Origin: Spirosoma oryzicola
GTDB taxonomy: Bacteria > Bacteroidota > Bacteroidia > Cytophagales > Spirosomataceae
DNA length: 64,000 bases
Direction: 5' to 3'
Assembly: GCF_021233055.1 (NCBI RefSeq)
Contig: NZ_CP089538.1
Location: 4,294,501 to 4,358,500, forward strand
Positions within the stretch are counted from its first letter, which is position 1. Each line of letters starts with the position of its first letter. This document shows positions 53,233 to 63,153 of the stretch, one piece after another. Both the position numbers and the translations under genes were made by a program. The notes beneath the pieces were generated by a model, which worked only from the letters and a program-made list of their open reading frames with translations, searched no databases and had not been told where the DNA came from.

Positions 53233-53240
53233 TATTTTTG
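53210..53240 (+). promoter_or_regulatory. Bacteroidota housekeeping promoter for rpsT
   Basis: TTG (53210-53212), 20 nt, TATTTTTG (53233-53240). The predicted start is near 53247, giving a leader of about 33 nt. Confidence 0.72.
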
Positions 53241-53279
53241 CGCCCTCATATCGCGATAACGATTTTATAATACATACAA

Positions 53280-53546
53280 ATGGCAAACCATAAGTCAGCA
53301 AAAAAAGCCATCCGGTCGAGCGCTAAGAAGCGGTTGTTGAACCGTTACCAGCACGTAACGACTCGGAACATGGTAAAAAAACTACGTACCACGACCGATC
53401 ACGCAATGGCGGTTGAATTGTTCAAGTCGGTTTCTTCAGCTTTGGATAAACTTGCAAAACGCAACATCATCCACAAAAACAAGGCTGCTAACAATAAATC
53501 GAAACTGGCTCGTTTCGTAAACGGACTGAAAGTAGCTACCGCTTAG
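53280..53546 (+). CDS. rpsT: 30S ribosomal protein S20
   Basis: 88 residues, basic and helical, with the typical MANHKSAKKAIRSSAKKRLLNR start and HKNKAANNKSKLARFVNGL end. It binds 16S rRNA near the 5' domain and helix 44. It has its own promoter within the nested palindrome and its own terminator. In other bacteria S20 represses its own translation; nothing here shows that directly. Confidence 0.97.
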   Translation: MANHKSAKKAIRSSAKKRLLNRYQHVTTRNMVKKLRTTTDHAMAVELFKSVSSALDKLAKRNIIHKNKAANNKSKLARFVNGLKVATA

Positions 53547-53591
53547 TATAAAGCAAGCACTTCTCGTTTGTAAACAACTTTTTTGGTTATG

Positions 53592-53623
53592 AAACCTTAT
53601 CTCTTTGCGGATAAGGTTTTTTT
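53592..53623 (+). terminator. Intrinsic terminator of rpsT
   Basis: AAACCTTATC (53592-53601) with GATAAGGTTT (53610-53619) and T7. The first possible radC ATG (53624) follows directly, which argues for the later start. Confidence 0.85.
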
Positions 53624-53665
53624 ATGCACTTTGGAAGCGTAATACCCCGTAACAAATCCGCTTTC

Positions 53666-54361
53666 ATGGCTTACGAAAACGCTGGTACCATTCAAAGCTG
53701 GGCTGAAGAAGACCGGCCTCGCGAAAAACTCATGCTTAAAGGCAAAGCCGCGCTTTCCGAAGCCGAGCTTATTGCCATTCTGATTAATTCCGGCACAGTT
53801 GACCTGACCGCCGTTGACGTAGCTAAAATTATTCTTAAAAGCGTTGGTAACAACCTCAATGAACTGGCTAAACTCAGCATTAAGGATTTGTCTAAATTTC
53901 GGGGAATCGGCGAAGCAAAGGCCATTAGCATCGTTGCGGCACTCGAGCTGGGCCGACGTCGTAAAGAACAGGATCGCCCCCAGCGAGCGCGGATAACCTG
54001 CTCTCGCGATGCCTACAACGAGTTACGCCCGCACCTGCTCGACAAACCGCACGAAGAATTTTGGATTTTACTCCTGAACCGAGCGAACGAAGTTCTCCGA
54101 CCGGCTCAGATCAGTTCGGGTGGCGTATCGGGTACGGTTGCCGACGCCAAACTTATTTTTAAGCAGGCCGTTGAGCATTTGGCTTCGGCAATAATTCTTA
54201 TTCACAACCACCCGTCCGGAAATCTTACGCCCTCGCAAGCTGACAAAGACTTAACGCGTAAACTAAAAGAGGCAGGTCGGGTATTGGAAATTCCCGTACT
54301 CGATCACCTGATCTTTACCGACAAAAGTTATTTCAGTTTTGCCGATGAAGGGTTGTTATAA
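53666..54361 (+). CDS. radC: RadC/JAB-domain protein (DUF2466)
   Basis: 231 residues from the ATG at 53666, matching the usual SWAEEDRPREKLM start. The ATG at 53624 abuts the rpsT terminator and is less likely. An N-terminal helix-hairpin-helix (FRGIGEAKAISIVAALELGRR, about 70-92) precedes the JAB/MPN+ metalloprotease-like domain (about 105-228), with the HNHPSGNLTPSQAD zinc motif near 180. RadC was once linked to DNA repair; its real role is unresolved. It is convergent with the M50 protease gene. Confidence 0.94.
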   Translation: MAYENAGTIQSWAEEDRPREKLMLKGKAALSEAELIAILINSGTVDLTAVDVAKIILKSVGNNLNELAKLSIKDLSKFRGIGEAKAISIVAALELGRRRKEQDRPQRARITCSRDAYNELRPHLLDKPHEEFWILLLNRANEVLRPAQISSGGVSGTVADAKLIFKQAVEHLASAIILIHNHPSGNLTPSQADKDLTRKLKEAGRVLEIPVLDHLIFTDKSYFSFADEGLL

Positions 54362-54376
54362 TAAAGATTAAGGTGC

Positions 54377-55528
54377 TTATGAAATTAGGAAAGGCTTCGG
54401 ACTAAAGCAGAGTATAAAAACAAGCAATGCCAGCCAGCCTAATACCTTTCGCTTGGTATCGAGTGGTTCCTGGAGTTCTGTTTCGGGGTGATAGACACCC
54501 AGGAAACGCCCCAAGACAAACACAAATACCAGAAAACCAGAGTACCCTTCCCACTGAGGCTGAATCCACGAAAAGATTAGCTGCATAACGACTACGCTCA
54601 GGGTAATCAACAACGAGGTCATGCGGCTTTCGCTGATGCGTGAAAAAGCCAGGTACAAAAAGGTAATGTAAAGCCCGAACGAGACTAATTCCGAGAAGAA
54701 AGCATCATCATTGGCCAGGGCAAAATCCGACGGCTTAAACACGCCCAATCCGGCATAGAACGCAAAAACAATAAACAGTGACGGAGCAACCCACCGGTAC
54801 AAGTCACGACCTATGAGCGCATACAAAATATGCCCGCCATCCAGTTGTCCGATTGGAATCAGGTTGAGGGAAGTAAAAAAGAGTGCCAGATACCCTGCCA
54901 GCAAATACGGGTAATGAATCATTTCGTACCTATGTGGTATCCGCGCAGGATCGGCTACATACGTTTTAAAGAAGGTAAACAGTAGGTTATCGCCTAAACC
55001 GACTGCTCCGCCCGGCGGAAGGTTTTGGTAGGCATACTGTCCGTAATCCAGTCCCCATTTCTGGTACTCCGGGTGGATGGTAAAAATAAATTCGGGTGGC
55101 GGCAAATGCGAAAACCCGTACCAAAGCACTACTAAAGCTAGTACAAACCCGGCTAGTGGACCAGCAATGCCGATATCGAAGTATTTTCTACGGCTATTAA
55201 TGTAATCCTTAATGCGGATAAACGCGCCCAGCGTCCCGATGCTTTGTCCGATACCTAACCAGAGCGGAATATAGTACGGCAGCGAAACGCGTACGTTGTT
55301 GGCCCTCGCCGTGAAGTAATGCCCGAATTCATGGACAGTCAGGATAGCCAGAAATGGAATAGAGAACTGAAACCCGTCCACAAACTCCTTCCAGCCCAGC
55401 GTTGGCATATTCTCGAACGGAATAAACAACCGGCCATACATCCACTCTGCTCCGGACATCGTGGTTGTAATCAGGGTAATTAAAAAAAGACCTCCTTGTA
55501 GGAGGTACGTTTTTGTACGTTGGCGCAT
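54377..55528 (-). CDS. M50 family site-2-type intramembrane metalloprotease
   Basis: 383 residues with about eight membrane segments. The zinc-binding HEFGH (66-70) lies early, and the second motif LIPIGQLDGGHILYAL is near residue 228. No PDZ domain is present. Family members cleave membrane-spanning substrates, often anti-sigma factors. The one ECF system in the window is about 40 kb away, so a link is only possible. The gene is single, between HAD and radC. Confidence 0.93.
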   Translation of the reverse strand: MRQRTKTYLLQGGLFLITLITTTMSGAEWMYGRLFIPFENMPTLGWKEFVDGFQFSIPFLAILTVHEFGHYFTARANNVRVSLPYYIPLWLGIGQSIGTLGAFIRIKDYINSRRKYFDIGIAGPLAGFVLALVVLWYGFSHLPPPEFIFTIHPEYQKWGLDYGQYAYQNLPPGGAVGLGDNLLFTFFKTYVADPARIPHRYEMIHYPYLLAGYLALFFTSLNLIPIGQLDGGHILYALIGRDLYRWVAPSLFIVFAFYAGLGVFKPSDFALANDDAFFSELVSFGLYITFLYLAFSRISESRMTSLLITLSVVVMQLIFSWIQPQWEGYSGFLVFVFVLGRFLGVYHPETELQEPLDTKRKVLGWLALLVFILCFSPKPFLIS

Positions 55529-55585
55529 TAATGCTTTATGCTGTATATGATCTACGATGTAGCCGTATGTCGTACAGGCAATACA

Positions 55586-56203
55586 CTATAGATTTTCGTT
55601 TAAGTAATCCAGAATCGTCTTAGGTGGCTGAACCTGCACAGCCCGAATACCTAACTCAGCAGCCGCCCGGATGTTCGCGGCATTGTCATCAAAAAAGGCC
55701 GTTTCCTCGGCAACCAGGCCAGCCTCACTTAGCACATGCTGATAGATTTCGGGTGATGGCTTAGCTATCCGGACTTCATAGGAATAAAAGACCCGTTCAA
55801 AGATTTCATCCAGTCTTGGTTGGCCCATAGCAGTTAGCACTTCGTTAACGCGCCGAATATGGATAGGACTGGTGTTACTTAGCAGAAAAATGCGGTAATG
55901 TTGTTTCAGTTCTTTGATGCGCTCAATTCGTTCAACAGGCAGATCAAGCAGGATGGTATTCCAGGCCGTATCGATAACCTCATCGGCCCAGGCATCATTT
56001 TTCAGCAATTGCCGGATGTGGCTCCGAAAGCCTTCATCGTCGAGGATACCTGTTTCGTAGTGATTGATGAAATCGTACTGCTGCCAAATTGTTTCGACCT
56101 CAGCCTCGGGTAAGTTAGCCAGCGTAGCAAAGTTCCGAATAGGCGCCGTCAGATCAATTGGAATAATAACGTCGCCGAGATCAAAAATAAGGTTATGAAG
56201 CAT
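55586..56203 (-). CDS. HAD superfamily IA phosphatase (YihX-like)
   Basis: 205 residues. Motif I is IFDLGDVI (nucleophile D8, with D11 in a place where YihX-type enzymes often have Asn), then LLSNTSPIHIRRV (motif II), RIAKPSPEIYQHVL with the motif III Lys, and FFDDNAANIRAA (motif IV). YihX relatives dephosphorylate hexose phosphates such as alpha-glucose 1-phosphate; the substrate here is not shown. It ends 57 bp before the M50 gene start and lies downstream of accA. Confidence 0.9.
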   Translation of the reverse strand: MLHNLIFDLGDVIIPIDLTAPIRNFATLANLPEAEVETIWQQYDFINHYETGILDDEGFRSHIRQLLKNDAWADEVIDTAWNTILLDLPVERIERIKELKQHYRIFLLSNTSPIHIRRVNEVLTAMGQPRLDEIFERVFYSYEVRIAKPSPEIYQHVLSEAGLVAEETAFFDDNAANIRAAAELGIRAVQVQPPKTILDYLNENL

Positions 56204-56302
56204 GGGTCCAGAATAGTATCGTAAAAACGATTACGCTGATAACGATGATTATAACAATCATTTTAGCAGCGTAATGCGGTAATAGAAAGAAAAAGATCAG
56301 CG

Positions 56303-57256
56303 CTATTCGATGACAACACCCATCGAACAGAATTTATCGATACGCTGGCTGATTCGTTCCTGCGGATCAATTGCATTCAGTTCGCCCAGTGCATCGAGAA
56401 TAACTTTTTTGAGTTGGTAAGCCATCTGCTGATGGTCGTTATGAGCGCCACCCAGCGGCTCTTCAACAATACCATCAACCAGTTTGTACATCTCCATATC
56501 ACGCGCGGTAAGCTTCATGGCTTCAGCCGCCTGCTCTTTGAAATCCCAGCTACGCCAGAGGATCGTTGAGCAGTTTTCCGGCGAAATAACCGAGTACCAC
56601 GTATTTTCAAGCATCAGCACGCGGTCTCCGATAGCGATACCCAATGCGCCCCCCGACGCCCCCTCACCAATGACGATGCAGATAACCGGTACGGTAAGCA
56701 TGAACATTTCCTTGAGGTTACGTGCGATGGCTTCGCCCTGTCCGCGCTCTTCCGCTTCCAGCCCTGGAAAAGCACCCGGCGTATCGATCAGCGTAATGAT
56801 TGGTTTATTGAACTTCTCGGCTAGCTTCATCAGCCGCAGCGCTTTCCGATAGCCCTCCGGGTTTGGCATACCGAAGTTACGGTGCTGACGCTGTTTGGTG
56901 TTGCGTCCTTTCTGCTGGCCGATAATCATAACGGTTTGACCGTCCAGTTCACAGAATCCACCCACCATCGCCGGATCATCACGCACAGTACGGTCACCAT
57001 GCAATTCGACGAACTGCTCGCACATGAGCGAAATGTAATCGAGTGTATAAGGCCGGTCTGGATGGCGCGACAGCTGAACCCGTTGCCACCGTGTCAGGTT
57101 TTGGAATATTTCCCGGCGCAGTTTATCAATACTTTGCTCCAGTACACCAACGGCCTCACTAACATTTACATTACTGCTTTGGGCTAGTCGTTTGGTTTCT
57201 TCCAACCGCGCTTCCAGATCAGCGATGGGCTTTTCAAAATCAAGGTATGTTCTCAT
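56303..57256 (-). CDS. accA: Acetyl-CoA carboxylase carboxyltransferase subunit alpha
   Basis: 317 residues, as in E. coli (319). It works with AccD to transfer the carboxyl group from biotin to acetyl-CoA, making malonyl-CoA for fatty acid synthesis. Landmarks: the N-terminal helix ([17 protein letters not shown]), [57 protein letters not shown] and [37 protein letters not shown]. accD is not in the window. Confidence 0.97.
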   Translation of the reverse strand: MRTYLDFEKPIADLEARLEETKRLAQSSNVNVSEAVGVLEQSIDKLRREIFQNLTRWQRVQLSRHPDRPYTLDYISLMCEQFVELHGDRTVRDDPAMVGGFCELDGQTVMIIGQQKGRNTKQRQHRNFGMPNPEGYRKALRLMKLAEKFNKPIITLIDTPGAFPGLEAEERGQGEAIARNLKEMFMLTVPVICIVIGEGASGGALGIAIGDRVLMLENTWYSVISPENCSTILWRSWDFKEQAAEAMKLTARDMEMYKLVDGIVEEPLGGAHNDHQQMAYQLKKVILDALGELNAIDPQERISQRIDKFCSMGVVIE

Positions 57257-57332
57257 AAACTGGTCATTCGGAGCGAGACAAGAGCAGTAAAACAGCGTTG
57301 ACCGGTTCTACTTCTCACTTCTGTCTCCCACA

Positions 57333-58778
57333 CTATAAGTCAAAGCTCTCGCCTTTTTTGGGAATAACAACCTGCGGATAACCTGCTTCGGCCAGTGTAG
57401 CCTTGAAGGATTCCATGCTTTCGTATTCACCGTGGACGAGGAAAATATTTTTAAGCGTTTCGGGCGACTGCATCTCGACGAAATTCATCAGATCATTCCG
57501 ATCACCGTGACCGCTAAACACGTCAATTTTTTCGATGTTAGCCAGTACCTGATGGTCTTTGCCTTTGATGCTCAGCGTTTGTTGCCCGTTCAGCAACCGC
57601 CAGCCGAGCGTTCCTTCGGCGCAGTAGCCAATAATAAGAATTGTCGAGTACGGGTTGCTGATGTTTTCGGCAACGTGGTATTCGACGCGTCCGCCCTGGA
57701 CCATGCCCGACGACGAGATAATGATGCAGGGTTCGCCGTAATTCGATACCGCTTTGCTGGCCTTGGACGATTCGAGAAACTGAAAGTTCTGGAAGTCAAA
57801 CAGCGCTTCGTTCTCCGCGTAAAACTCCTTGGCTTCGCCGTTCAGCATTTTGATGTGCTGCGAGTAGATCTTTGAACTCTCGAACGCCATAGGGCTATCT
57901 GAGAAGACCCGTATCGGTGGGAAGTCACGCTCAGTATAGAGCCGATTCAGCGTATACAGCAATGCCTGCGTACGCCCAACGCTGAACGAAGGAATAATGA
58001 GACGCCCTGGAATATCAATGCAGGTTCGCTGAATAATATCGGCCAGCGCATCTTCCGGCGACATCAGATTCTCGTGGAGCCGATTGCCGTAGGTGCTTTC
58101 GCAGACCAGGTAATCAACCGGTGGTACGGGTGCGGGGTCAACCAGCAACGGATAGTTTTTCCGACCTATATCCCCCGAAAAACAGATGCTTTTCCGAACG
58201 CCATTCTCGAACACATTGATGACGATATGAGCCGCTCCGAGCAGATGCCCCGCCGGAATAAAGGTAACATCGACGCCGTCGGCTACTCTAAACTTGCGGT
58301 TGAAAGCAATCGGGACGACATTCTCCATCGTCTCGCGCACCTGCCGATCCAGAAAAAGATCTTTCTGCATCTGTGCCTGCCGATCCTTGACGCGCTGTTT
58401 TTTACTGGCGTTCAGTTCGTTAATCCGCTTTTGATTGAGCGAAGCCGCATCTTTCAGCAGTACATTCGTCAGCGCAAACGTGGGTTCTGTGCATAGGATC
58501 TGCCCTTCGTACCCTTCCCGAAAAAGGTTAGGCAGGTTTCCTGAATGGTCTACGTGCGCGTGGGTCAGCAGCACTAAATTTATACTTGAAGCCTCAAATG
58601 GGAAAAAACCCATGTGAGGAGTGGTTTGGGCGATATCCTGTGATCCGGCCTGCCCGTTGGACTTGGGCCGTTCCATGTCCGACCCACAGTCAATCAGGAT
58701 GCGGTAATCATCCTCCAACTCCAACAGGTACATGCTGCCTGTTACCTGTCGGGCCGCCCCCATAAACGATAATTTCAT
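57333..58778 (-). CDS. MBL-fold/beta-CASP RNA-processing exonuclease-like protein
   Basis: 481 residues. A metallo-beta-lactamase part has LTHAHVDHSGNLP (zinc ligands), the FIPAGHLLGAAHIVI His and the CFSGDIGRKNYPLL Asp. The beta-CASP insertion has IIPSFSVGRTQALLY. The C-terminal motifs are SSSGMVQGGRVEYH, FSGHGDRNDL and LVHGEYESM. This order is that of CPSF73-like and YsH1-type ribonucleases. In bacteria such proteins process or degrade RNA in the cytoplasm. The gene stands alone, divergent from dacB. Confidence 0.92.
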   Translation of the reverse strand: MKLSFMGAARQVTGSMYLLELEDDYRILIDCGSDMERPKSNGQAGSQDIAQTTPHMGFFPFEASSINLVLLTHAHVDHSGNLPNLFREGYEGQILCTEPTFALTNVLLKDAASLNQKRINELNASKKQRVKDRQAQMQKDLFLDRQVRETMENVVPIAFNRKFRVADGVDVTFIPAGHLLGAAHIVINVFENGVRKSICFSGDIGRKNYPLLVDPAPVPPVDYLVCESTYGNRLHENLMSPEDALADIIQRTCIDIPGRLIIPSFSVGRTQALLYTLNRLYTERDFPPIRVFSDSPMAFESSKIYSQHIKMLNGEAKEFYAENEALFDFQNFQFLESSKASKAVSNYGEPCIIISSSGMVQGGRVEYHVAENISNPYSTILIIGYCAEGTLGWRLLNGQQTLSIKGKDHQVLANIEKIDVFSGHGDRNDLMNFVEMQSPETLKNIFLVHGEYESMESFKATLAEAGYPQVVIPKKGESFDL

Positions 58779-58921
58779 GCGTACAGCTTAAAAAACCTAT
58801 GTCGTTTGTTCGATGTCTCGTAAAGGGTGGGAGTTAACACAAGCTAGGTGGTCAGTATTACGTAAGTTTGCAAAAGTACGAAATACAGCCCGAATCCCCT
58901 AACTGTCTCCAAACGCTCTTT

Positions 58922-60451
58922 ATGCCCCGCTTGTTCCTATTTATTTTTTTATTAACCAGTCTGTTCCACTGTTCTGTTTCAGTAAACGCATTTTCCGGCT
59001 CGAATTCTACTACCGACTCACTGGCAACTCAGCGTTTGTTGGCCCGTGTCGAAGCGTTTCAGTCAAGTCCAGCCGCTCGGTTTGGCACTGTAGCTTTGTC
59101 GGTTCGTCGGGTAAGCGATGGGGCTGAGATTATTGGTTATAATGCCCGCCTAAGTTTACCCTCAGCCTCTACCCTGAAGCTTATCACAACAGCTACAGCA
59201 ATGATTGTACTGGGCAGTAATTACACATACACGACAACACTGGAATACGACGGCATACTAAAGGACAGTACATTGACGGGCAATCTTTACATTCGCGGAA
59301 CGGGCGATCCTTCGCTGGGGAGTTGGCGGTTTCCAGCTTACTACGACCTGAGCGCTTTGCTGAAATTCTGGTCGGGAGCGGTTAAAGCGGCTGGCATCCG
59401 CCGGATTCAGGGCGCGGTAGTAGGCGATGCCCGCTTGTATACCGATTTGACCACGCCCGATACCTGGCCTTATGGCGATCTGGGTAATTATTACGGGGCT
59501 AACCTGAGTGCGTTGAACATCAACGAAAATCTGTATCGTGTATTTTTTAAAACTGGTAAATCAGTCAACGTTCCGGCTGGCGTATTACGAACCGACCCAT
59601 CCCTACCCTACCTCACGTTGCAGAATAGTGTTGTTACAGATGCCGCTCATACCGGCGATCAGGTTACTATTTATGGAACACCGTTTATGAATCAGCGATG
59701 GTTGACGGGCAAAGTACCCATTGGAGAGCCAGACAATGAATTCAGCGTGAAAGGATCGCTTCCCGACCCGGCCTATTTTGCGGCTTACGCTCTTCAGGAG
59801 CAGCTACGCCAAGACAGCGTAGCGATCAGCGGTTTACCCATATCCGTCGGCGGAGGATTGACCAGTACTATTACCGAAAACGGTAAGCGAACAGCATTAA
59901 ATCAGCATCGATCGCCCACGCTGGCCGAGCTGATTCAGCAAACCAATTTTCAGAGTATCAATCTGTACGCCGAAGCCCTGTTACGAACAACGGCGCTGAC
60001 GTTAAAAAAATCGGTTCGTTCGACTAGCGCTAGCATTGACGCGCTCACTGAATTCTGGAAAGCCAAAGGGGTAGATGTATCCGGTTTCCGGATTCGGGAT
60101 GGCAGTGGTTTATCAACTGTTGGCGCCCTTACCGCCGACAACATGACGGGTATTCTGAGCGTGATGGGTCGGGACAAATCGTTTCCCCAATTCTATGAAA
60201 CGATTCCGGTAGTCGGCCAGACAGGAACCGTTAGAAGCCTGGCGCGTGGCACAGCCGCAGCCGGTAACATTCGGGCAAAGAGTGGCTCTATTGAAGGCGT
60301 CCGGGCCTACGCCGGTTATTTTACCGCAGCAGACGGCGAACGGATGACATTTTGCGTGTTGGTCAACAAATTCACCCCTGGTCAAAACCGCACCGTAACG
60401 GCAGAGTTGGAAAAGATTTTTGTGGGACTGGTTGGGCTAAGTGGAAAATAG
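58922..60451 (+). CDS. dacB: D-alanyl-D-alanine carboxypeptidase/endopeptidase (PBP4, class C)
   Basis: 509 residues from the ATG at 58922, at the start of the signal peptide (PRLFLFIFLLTSLFHCSVSVNA). An 18-residue upstream extension is rejected. Active-site motifs: S83-T-L-K86 (SxxK), SINLYAE (SxN) and KSGSIEGVRAY in the KTG position. It trims or opens peptidoglycan cross-links in the periplasm. A TAAGTTTG box (58863-58870) fits a -7 element about 50 bp upstream. Ends in a long terminator. Confidence 0.94.
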   Translation: MPRLFLFIFLLTSLFHCSVSVNAFSGSNSTTDSLATQRLLARVEAFQSSPAARFGTVALSVRRVSDGAEIIGYNARLSLPSASTLKLITTATAMIVLGSNYTYTTTLEYDGILKDSTLTGNLYIRGTGDPSLGSWRFPAYYDLSALLKFWSGAVKAAGIRRIQGAVVGDARLYTDLTTPDTWPYGDLGNYYGANLSALNINENLYRVFFKTGKSVNVPAGVLRTDPSLPYLTLQNSVVTDAAHTGDQVTIYGTPFMNQRWLTGKVPIGEPDNEFSVKGSLPDPAYFAAYALQEQLRQDSVAISGLPISVGGGLTSTITENGKRTALNQHRSPTLAELIQQTNFQSINLYAEALLRTTALTLKKSVRSTSASIDALTEFWKAKGVDVSGFRIRDGSGLSTVGALTADNMTGILSVMGRDKSFPQFYETIPVVGQTGTVRSLARGTAAAGNIRAKSGSIEGVRAYAGYFTAADGERMTFCVLVNKFTPGQNRTVTAELEKIFVGLVGLSGK

Positions 60452-60455
60452 CCGA

Positions 60456-60516
60456 TAGCTGTTTGGTTTACACAACCGTCGATCCGGACCGTTGTAAACC
60501 AAACAGCTACGTTTTT
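60456..60516. terminator. Long hairpin terminator between dacB and the response regulator gene
   Basis: TAGCTGTTTGGTTTAC (60456-60471) pairs with GTAAACCAAACAGCTA (60494-60509), with an AAC/GTT extension across a bulge. T5 follows. It serves both convergent genes. Confidence 0.88.
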
Positions 60517-60979
60517 ATCCTTCTACTTCATGATCGCAAACGGTAACGACATTGAACCAATACTGGCCAATGGCTTTTGTCACTTCGCTGAGCCGCTGAA
60601 AGGTAGGCGGTTTAGTAATAAAGCTATTCGCTCCATTAAAATAGGATGTCTCGATATCGTCTTTTGCATCAGAAGTCGTTAGCACCACAATGGGAATGTG
60701 GCGAAGCTCATCGTTCGCTTTGATTTCCCGCAAAGCCTCTCGGCCGTCTTTACGGGGCATATTCAGGTCCAGCAAAATCAGCTCAGGCAACGTATGGCCC
60801 GATTGCGCATAGCGTCCCTTGTAGTTCAGAAAATCAAGCAAATCTTCCCCGTCTTCCGCGAACGAAATACGGCTGGATGGGTAATGCTGATGAAATGCTT
60901 CACGAGTGAGGTAACGATCGTCCTCATCATCGTCAACTAGCAGAATATGAATAGCTCTCTGTTGGGTTTGATCGGTCAT
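60515..60979 (-). CDS. Single-domain response regulator (Rcp1-like receiver)
   Basis: 154 residues, receiver domain only, with no output domain. LLVDDDEDDRYLT (acidic pocket D16-D18), LLDLNMPRKDG with phospho-acceptor D71, VVLTTSD and FITKPP (the conserved Lys followed by cis-Pro). Rcp1-like receivers pair with phytochrome-type kinases. The ATG at 60979 is chosen over an upstream start that would add 11 residues. Its 5' end overlaps the 3' end of the kinase gene by 47 bp in another frame, so the two are likely coupled. Confidence 0.93.
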   Translation of the reverse strand: MTDQTQQRAIHILLVDDDEDDRYLTREAFHQHYPSSRISFAEDGEDLLDFLNYKGRYAQSGHTLPELILLDLNMPRKDGREALREIKANDELRHIPIVVLTTSDAKDDIETSYFNGANSFITKPPTFQRLSEVTKAIGQYWFNVVTVCDHEVEG

Positions 60980-62420
60980 AATCTTGTAGTGATTGACTTT
61001 CAGGCAAGACAACGATAAACGTTGTTCCCTGTCCTGGCTGACTTTTAGCGGTTATGTATCCGTGGTGCGAAACCGTGACCCGCTTACAAATGGCTAGCCC
61101 GATACCTGTACCTTCAAATTCACTCTTGCCGTGCAATCGCTGGAAAACTTTAAAAATATGGTCTAAATATTTTTCGTCAAAACCAATTCCATTGTCCTGA
61201 ACCGTGATTTCCGAGTAAAGTCGTTCTGAAATCAATTCAGGGTAGGCTGACCCCTTCACAGAACGGGCCTGTATTCGAATCAACGGCTGCACATCCGGCC
61301 TGGTGAACTTCAATGCGTTGGAAATCAAGTTTGTAAACAGATGATCCATCTGACTGCTGATAGCCGGAATCGTTGGCAAGCTGCCCACCTCGACCCGAAC
61401 ATTTAGCCCCTTGATACGCAATTCCTGATCGTCAAGGATACGCTGAATAATCATACCCAACGGCACCGGTTTGAACTCTTCCTGATGGTTGGAGATGCGG
61501 GAAAAATTAAGCAGATCCTTAATCAATTTTGACATACGCTCAGCAGAATGAACAATCTTGTTCATAAACAAGAGGCTGTCGCCATCAAACAAGTTACCGT
61601 AACGATCCGTAATCAGGTTGGCAAACGACTGAATCTTCCGGAGCGGCTCCTGCAAGTCATGGCTGGCAACGAACGCAAACCGCTCTAACTCTTCGTTAGA
61701 CGATTCCAGTTGCCGGATTTGCTCCCTCAGTCGCGCTTCGTATGCTCTCAACTGGTCTTCGTTCTGCTGCCGTCTGGCTAGCTCCTGTTCCAACAGTTGA
61801 TAAGAAACAACCAGTGATAGGAATGTAAGCAGCGATAAAGCGAATATGATGATAAGCGTATTGCGGAATGAGCGGGCCGCCTGGCGGTTTCGGGTTTCCA
61901 TCAGCGACCGTTCGGTATCGACCATAACGGCAATATGCCGTCGGAGCACATCCATTCGGCGCTTACCCTCCCCGTTTAAACTGCGGGTGTAGGGCACATT
62001 CATCGAGCGATTTTTAACGCGCAACTGCGAAAGCGCCAACTTATCCGCTACCAAATGATCGAGTTTACCCGCCCGCTGTATCTGTACGGTATTGTCATTG
62101 TCGGCCATGAGCGTGTGCAGCTGCTCCAGTCGGCTTGGAAGCACCGTTATGGCTACCTGATAATTGTCCAGGTAAGCTGAATCGCTGGTGATAATATAGC
62201 CTCGCGATCCCGTTTCAACGTCTTTGACCAACGATAAAATACTTTCCAGTGAACCGACAACCTCGTAGGTGTGGCGAACGCGTTCAGTATCTGTACGATA
62301 CTGATTATAACTGTAAAATGACAAAGTGAACCCTGACGCAATGAGAACCATCGCCACGAAGAAGCCCAGCGCAATGCGTCGGTTCATAATCTTCGGGGCC
62401 GATTGTTTGAGTAATTTCAT
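60933..62420 (-). CDS. CHASE3-domain membrane sensor histidine kinase
   Basis: 495 residues from the ATG at 62420 (the nine upstream residues of a longer frame are rejected). A membrane segment (about 15-35) and a second one (about 178-200) bracket a CHASE3 periplasmic domain with VKDVETGSRGYIITSD (about 64-79). A coiled coil follows, then HisKA with FVASHDLQEPLRK (His about 254) and HATPase ending FKVFQRLHGKSEFEGTGIGLAICKRV. A TATATTTG -7 box lies at 62452-62445, giving a leader of about 18 nt. It drives the adjacent receiver. Confidence 0.94.
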   Translation of the reverse strand: MKLLKQSAPKIMNRRIALGFFVAMVLIASGFTLSFYSYNQYRTDTERVRHTYEVVGSLESILSLVKDVETGSRGYIITSDSAYLDNYQVAITVLPSRLEQLHTLMADNDNTVQIQRAGKLDHLVADKLALSQLRVKNRSMNVPYTRSLNGEGKRRMDVLRRHIAVMVDTERSLMETRNRQAARSFRNTLIIIFALSLLTFLSLVVSYQLLEQELARRQQNEDQLRAYEARLREQIRQLESSNEELERFAFVASHDLQEPLRKIQSFANLITDRYGNLFDGDSLLFMNKIVHSAERMSKLIKDLLNFSRISNHQEEFKPVPLGMIIQRILDDQELRIKGLNVRVEVGSLPTIPAISSQMDHLFTNLISNALKFTRPDVQPLIRIQARSVKGSAYPELISERLYSEITVQDNGIGFDEKYLDHIFKVFQRLHGKSEFEGTGIGLAICKRVTVSHHGYITAKSQPGQGTTFIVVLPESQSLQDYDRSNPTESYSYSAS

Positions 62421-62517
62421 TACGCTAATAAAATCTATAGACTGCAAATATAAATAAAGAAATGGGCAAACTTGCCTTTGTTAAGCCGTCTATAGAGGGT
62501 TGATCACCTGGCACTTT

Positions 62518-63057
62518 CTAGAGTGTTTCGACAACTAAATTGTGATTCGTGTAAATACACACATCAGCGGCAATGTGTAGGCTTTCGCGTACCATTTCTT
62601 CGGCGGATAACGAGGACGCATGCTTCTTTAGAGCTACGGCCGCCGATTGGGCATACACCCCACCTGACCCAATGGCTGCAATCTCGTTGTCGGGCTCAAT
62701 AACATCACCCGTACCTGATACCAGCAGCAAATCATCTTTGGTAGCGACAATCAACATCGCTTCCAGTTTGCGTAAATAGCGGTCTGTACGCCACTCTTTT
62801 GCCAGTTCGATAGCCGCTCGCTTCAGATTACCGCCGTAAGCGTTCAGCTTTTCTTCAAATCGTTCGATTAGTGTAAAGGCGTCAGCCGTTGAACCGGCAA
62901 AGCCAGCCAGCACTTTACCGCCCATTAGTACGCGAACTTTACGGACATTACTTTTGGCAACGGTATTGCCCATAGTGGCCTGGCCATCGGCGCCTAGTGC
63001 GACTTGACCATTGTGCCGGATACCGACCACCGTAGTTGCATGAATTATAGGTTGCAT
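62518..63057 (-). CDS. hslV: ATP-dependent protease proteolytic subunit HslV (ClpQ)
   Basis: 179 residues. The mature N-terminal Thr nucleophile comes after processing of [25 protein letters not shown]. The [14 protein letters not shown] segment and the [11 protein letters not shown] end are typical. HslV forms a twelve-subunit chamber that works with the HslU unfoldase. hslU is not in the window, which is unusual since the pair is often adjacent. It is upstream of the histidine kinase gene on the same strand. Confidence 0.96.
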   Translation of the reverse strand: MQPIIHATTVVGIRHNGQVALGADGQATMGNTVAKSNVRKVRVLMGGKVLAGFAGSTADAFTLIERFEEKLNAYGGNLKRAAIELAKEWRTDRYLRKLEAMLIVATKDDLLLVSGTGDVIEPDNEIAAIGSGGVYAQSAAVALKKHASSLSAEEMVRESLHIAADVCIYTNHNLVVETL

Positions 63058-63153
63058 GGAATAAAATTGTTAGCTTCTATAACGCACAAAAGCCTGTTTA
63101 CGGTTCATGTAGTGCCGTTTGCTCATCTCCCATAAGGCGTCGTGATGCAGAAG

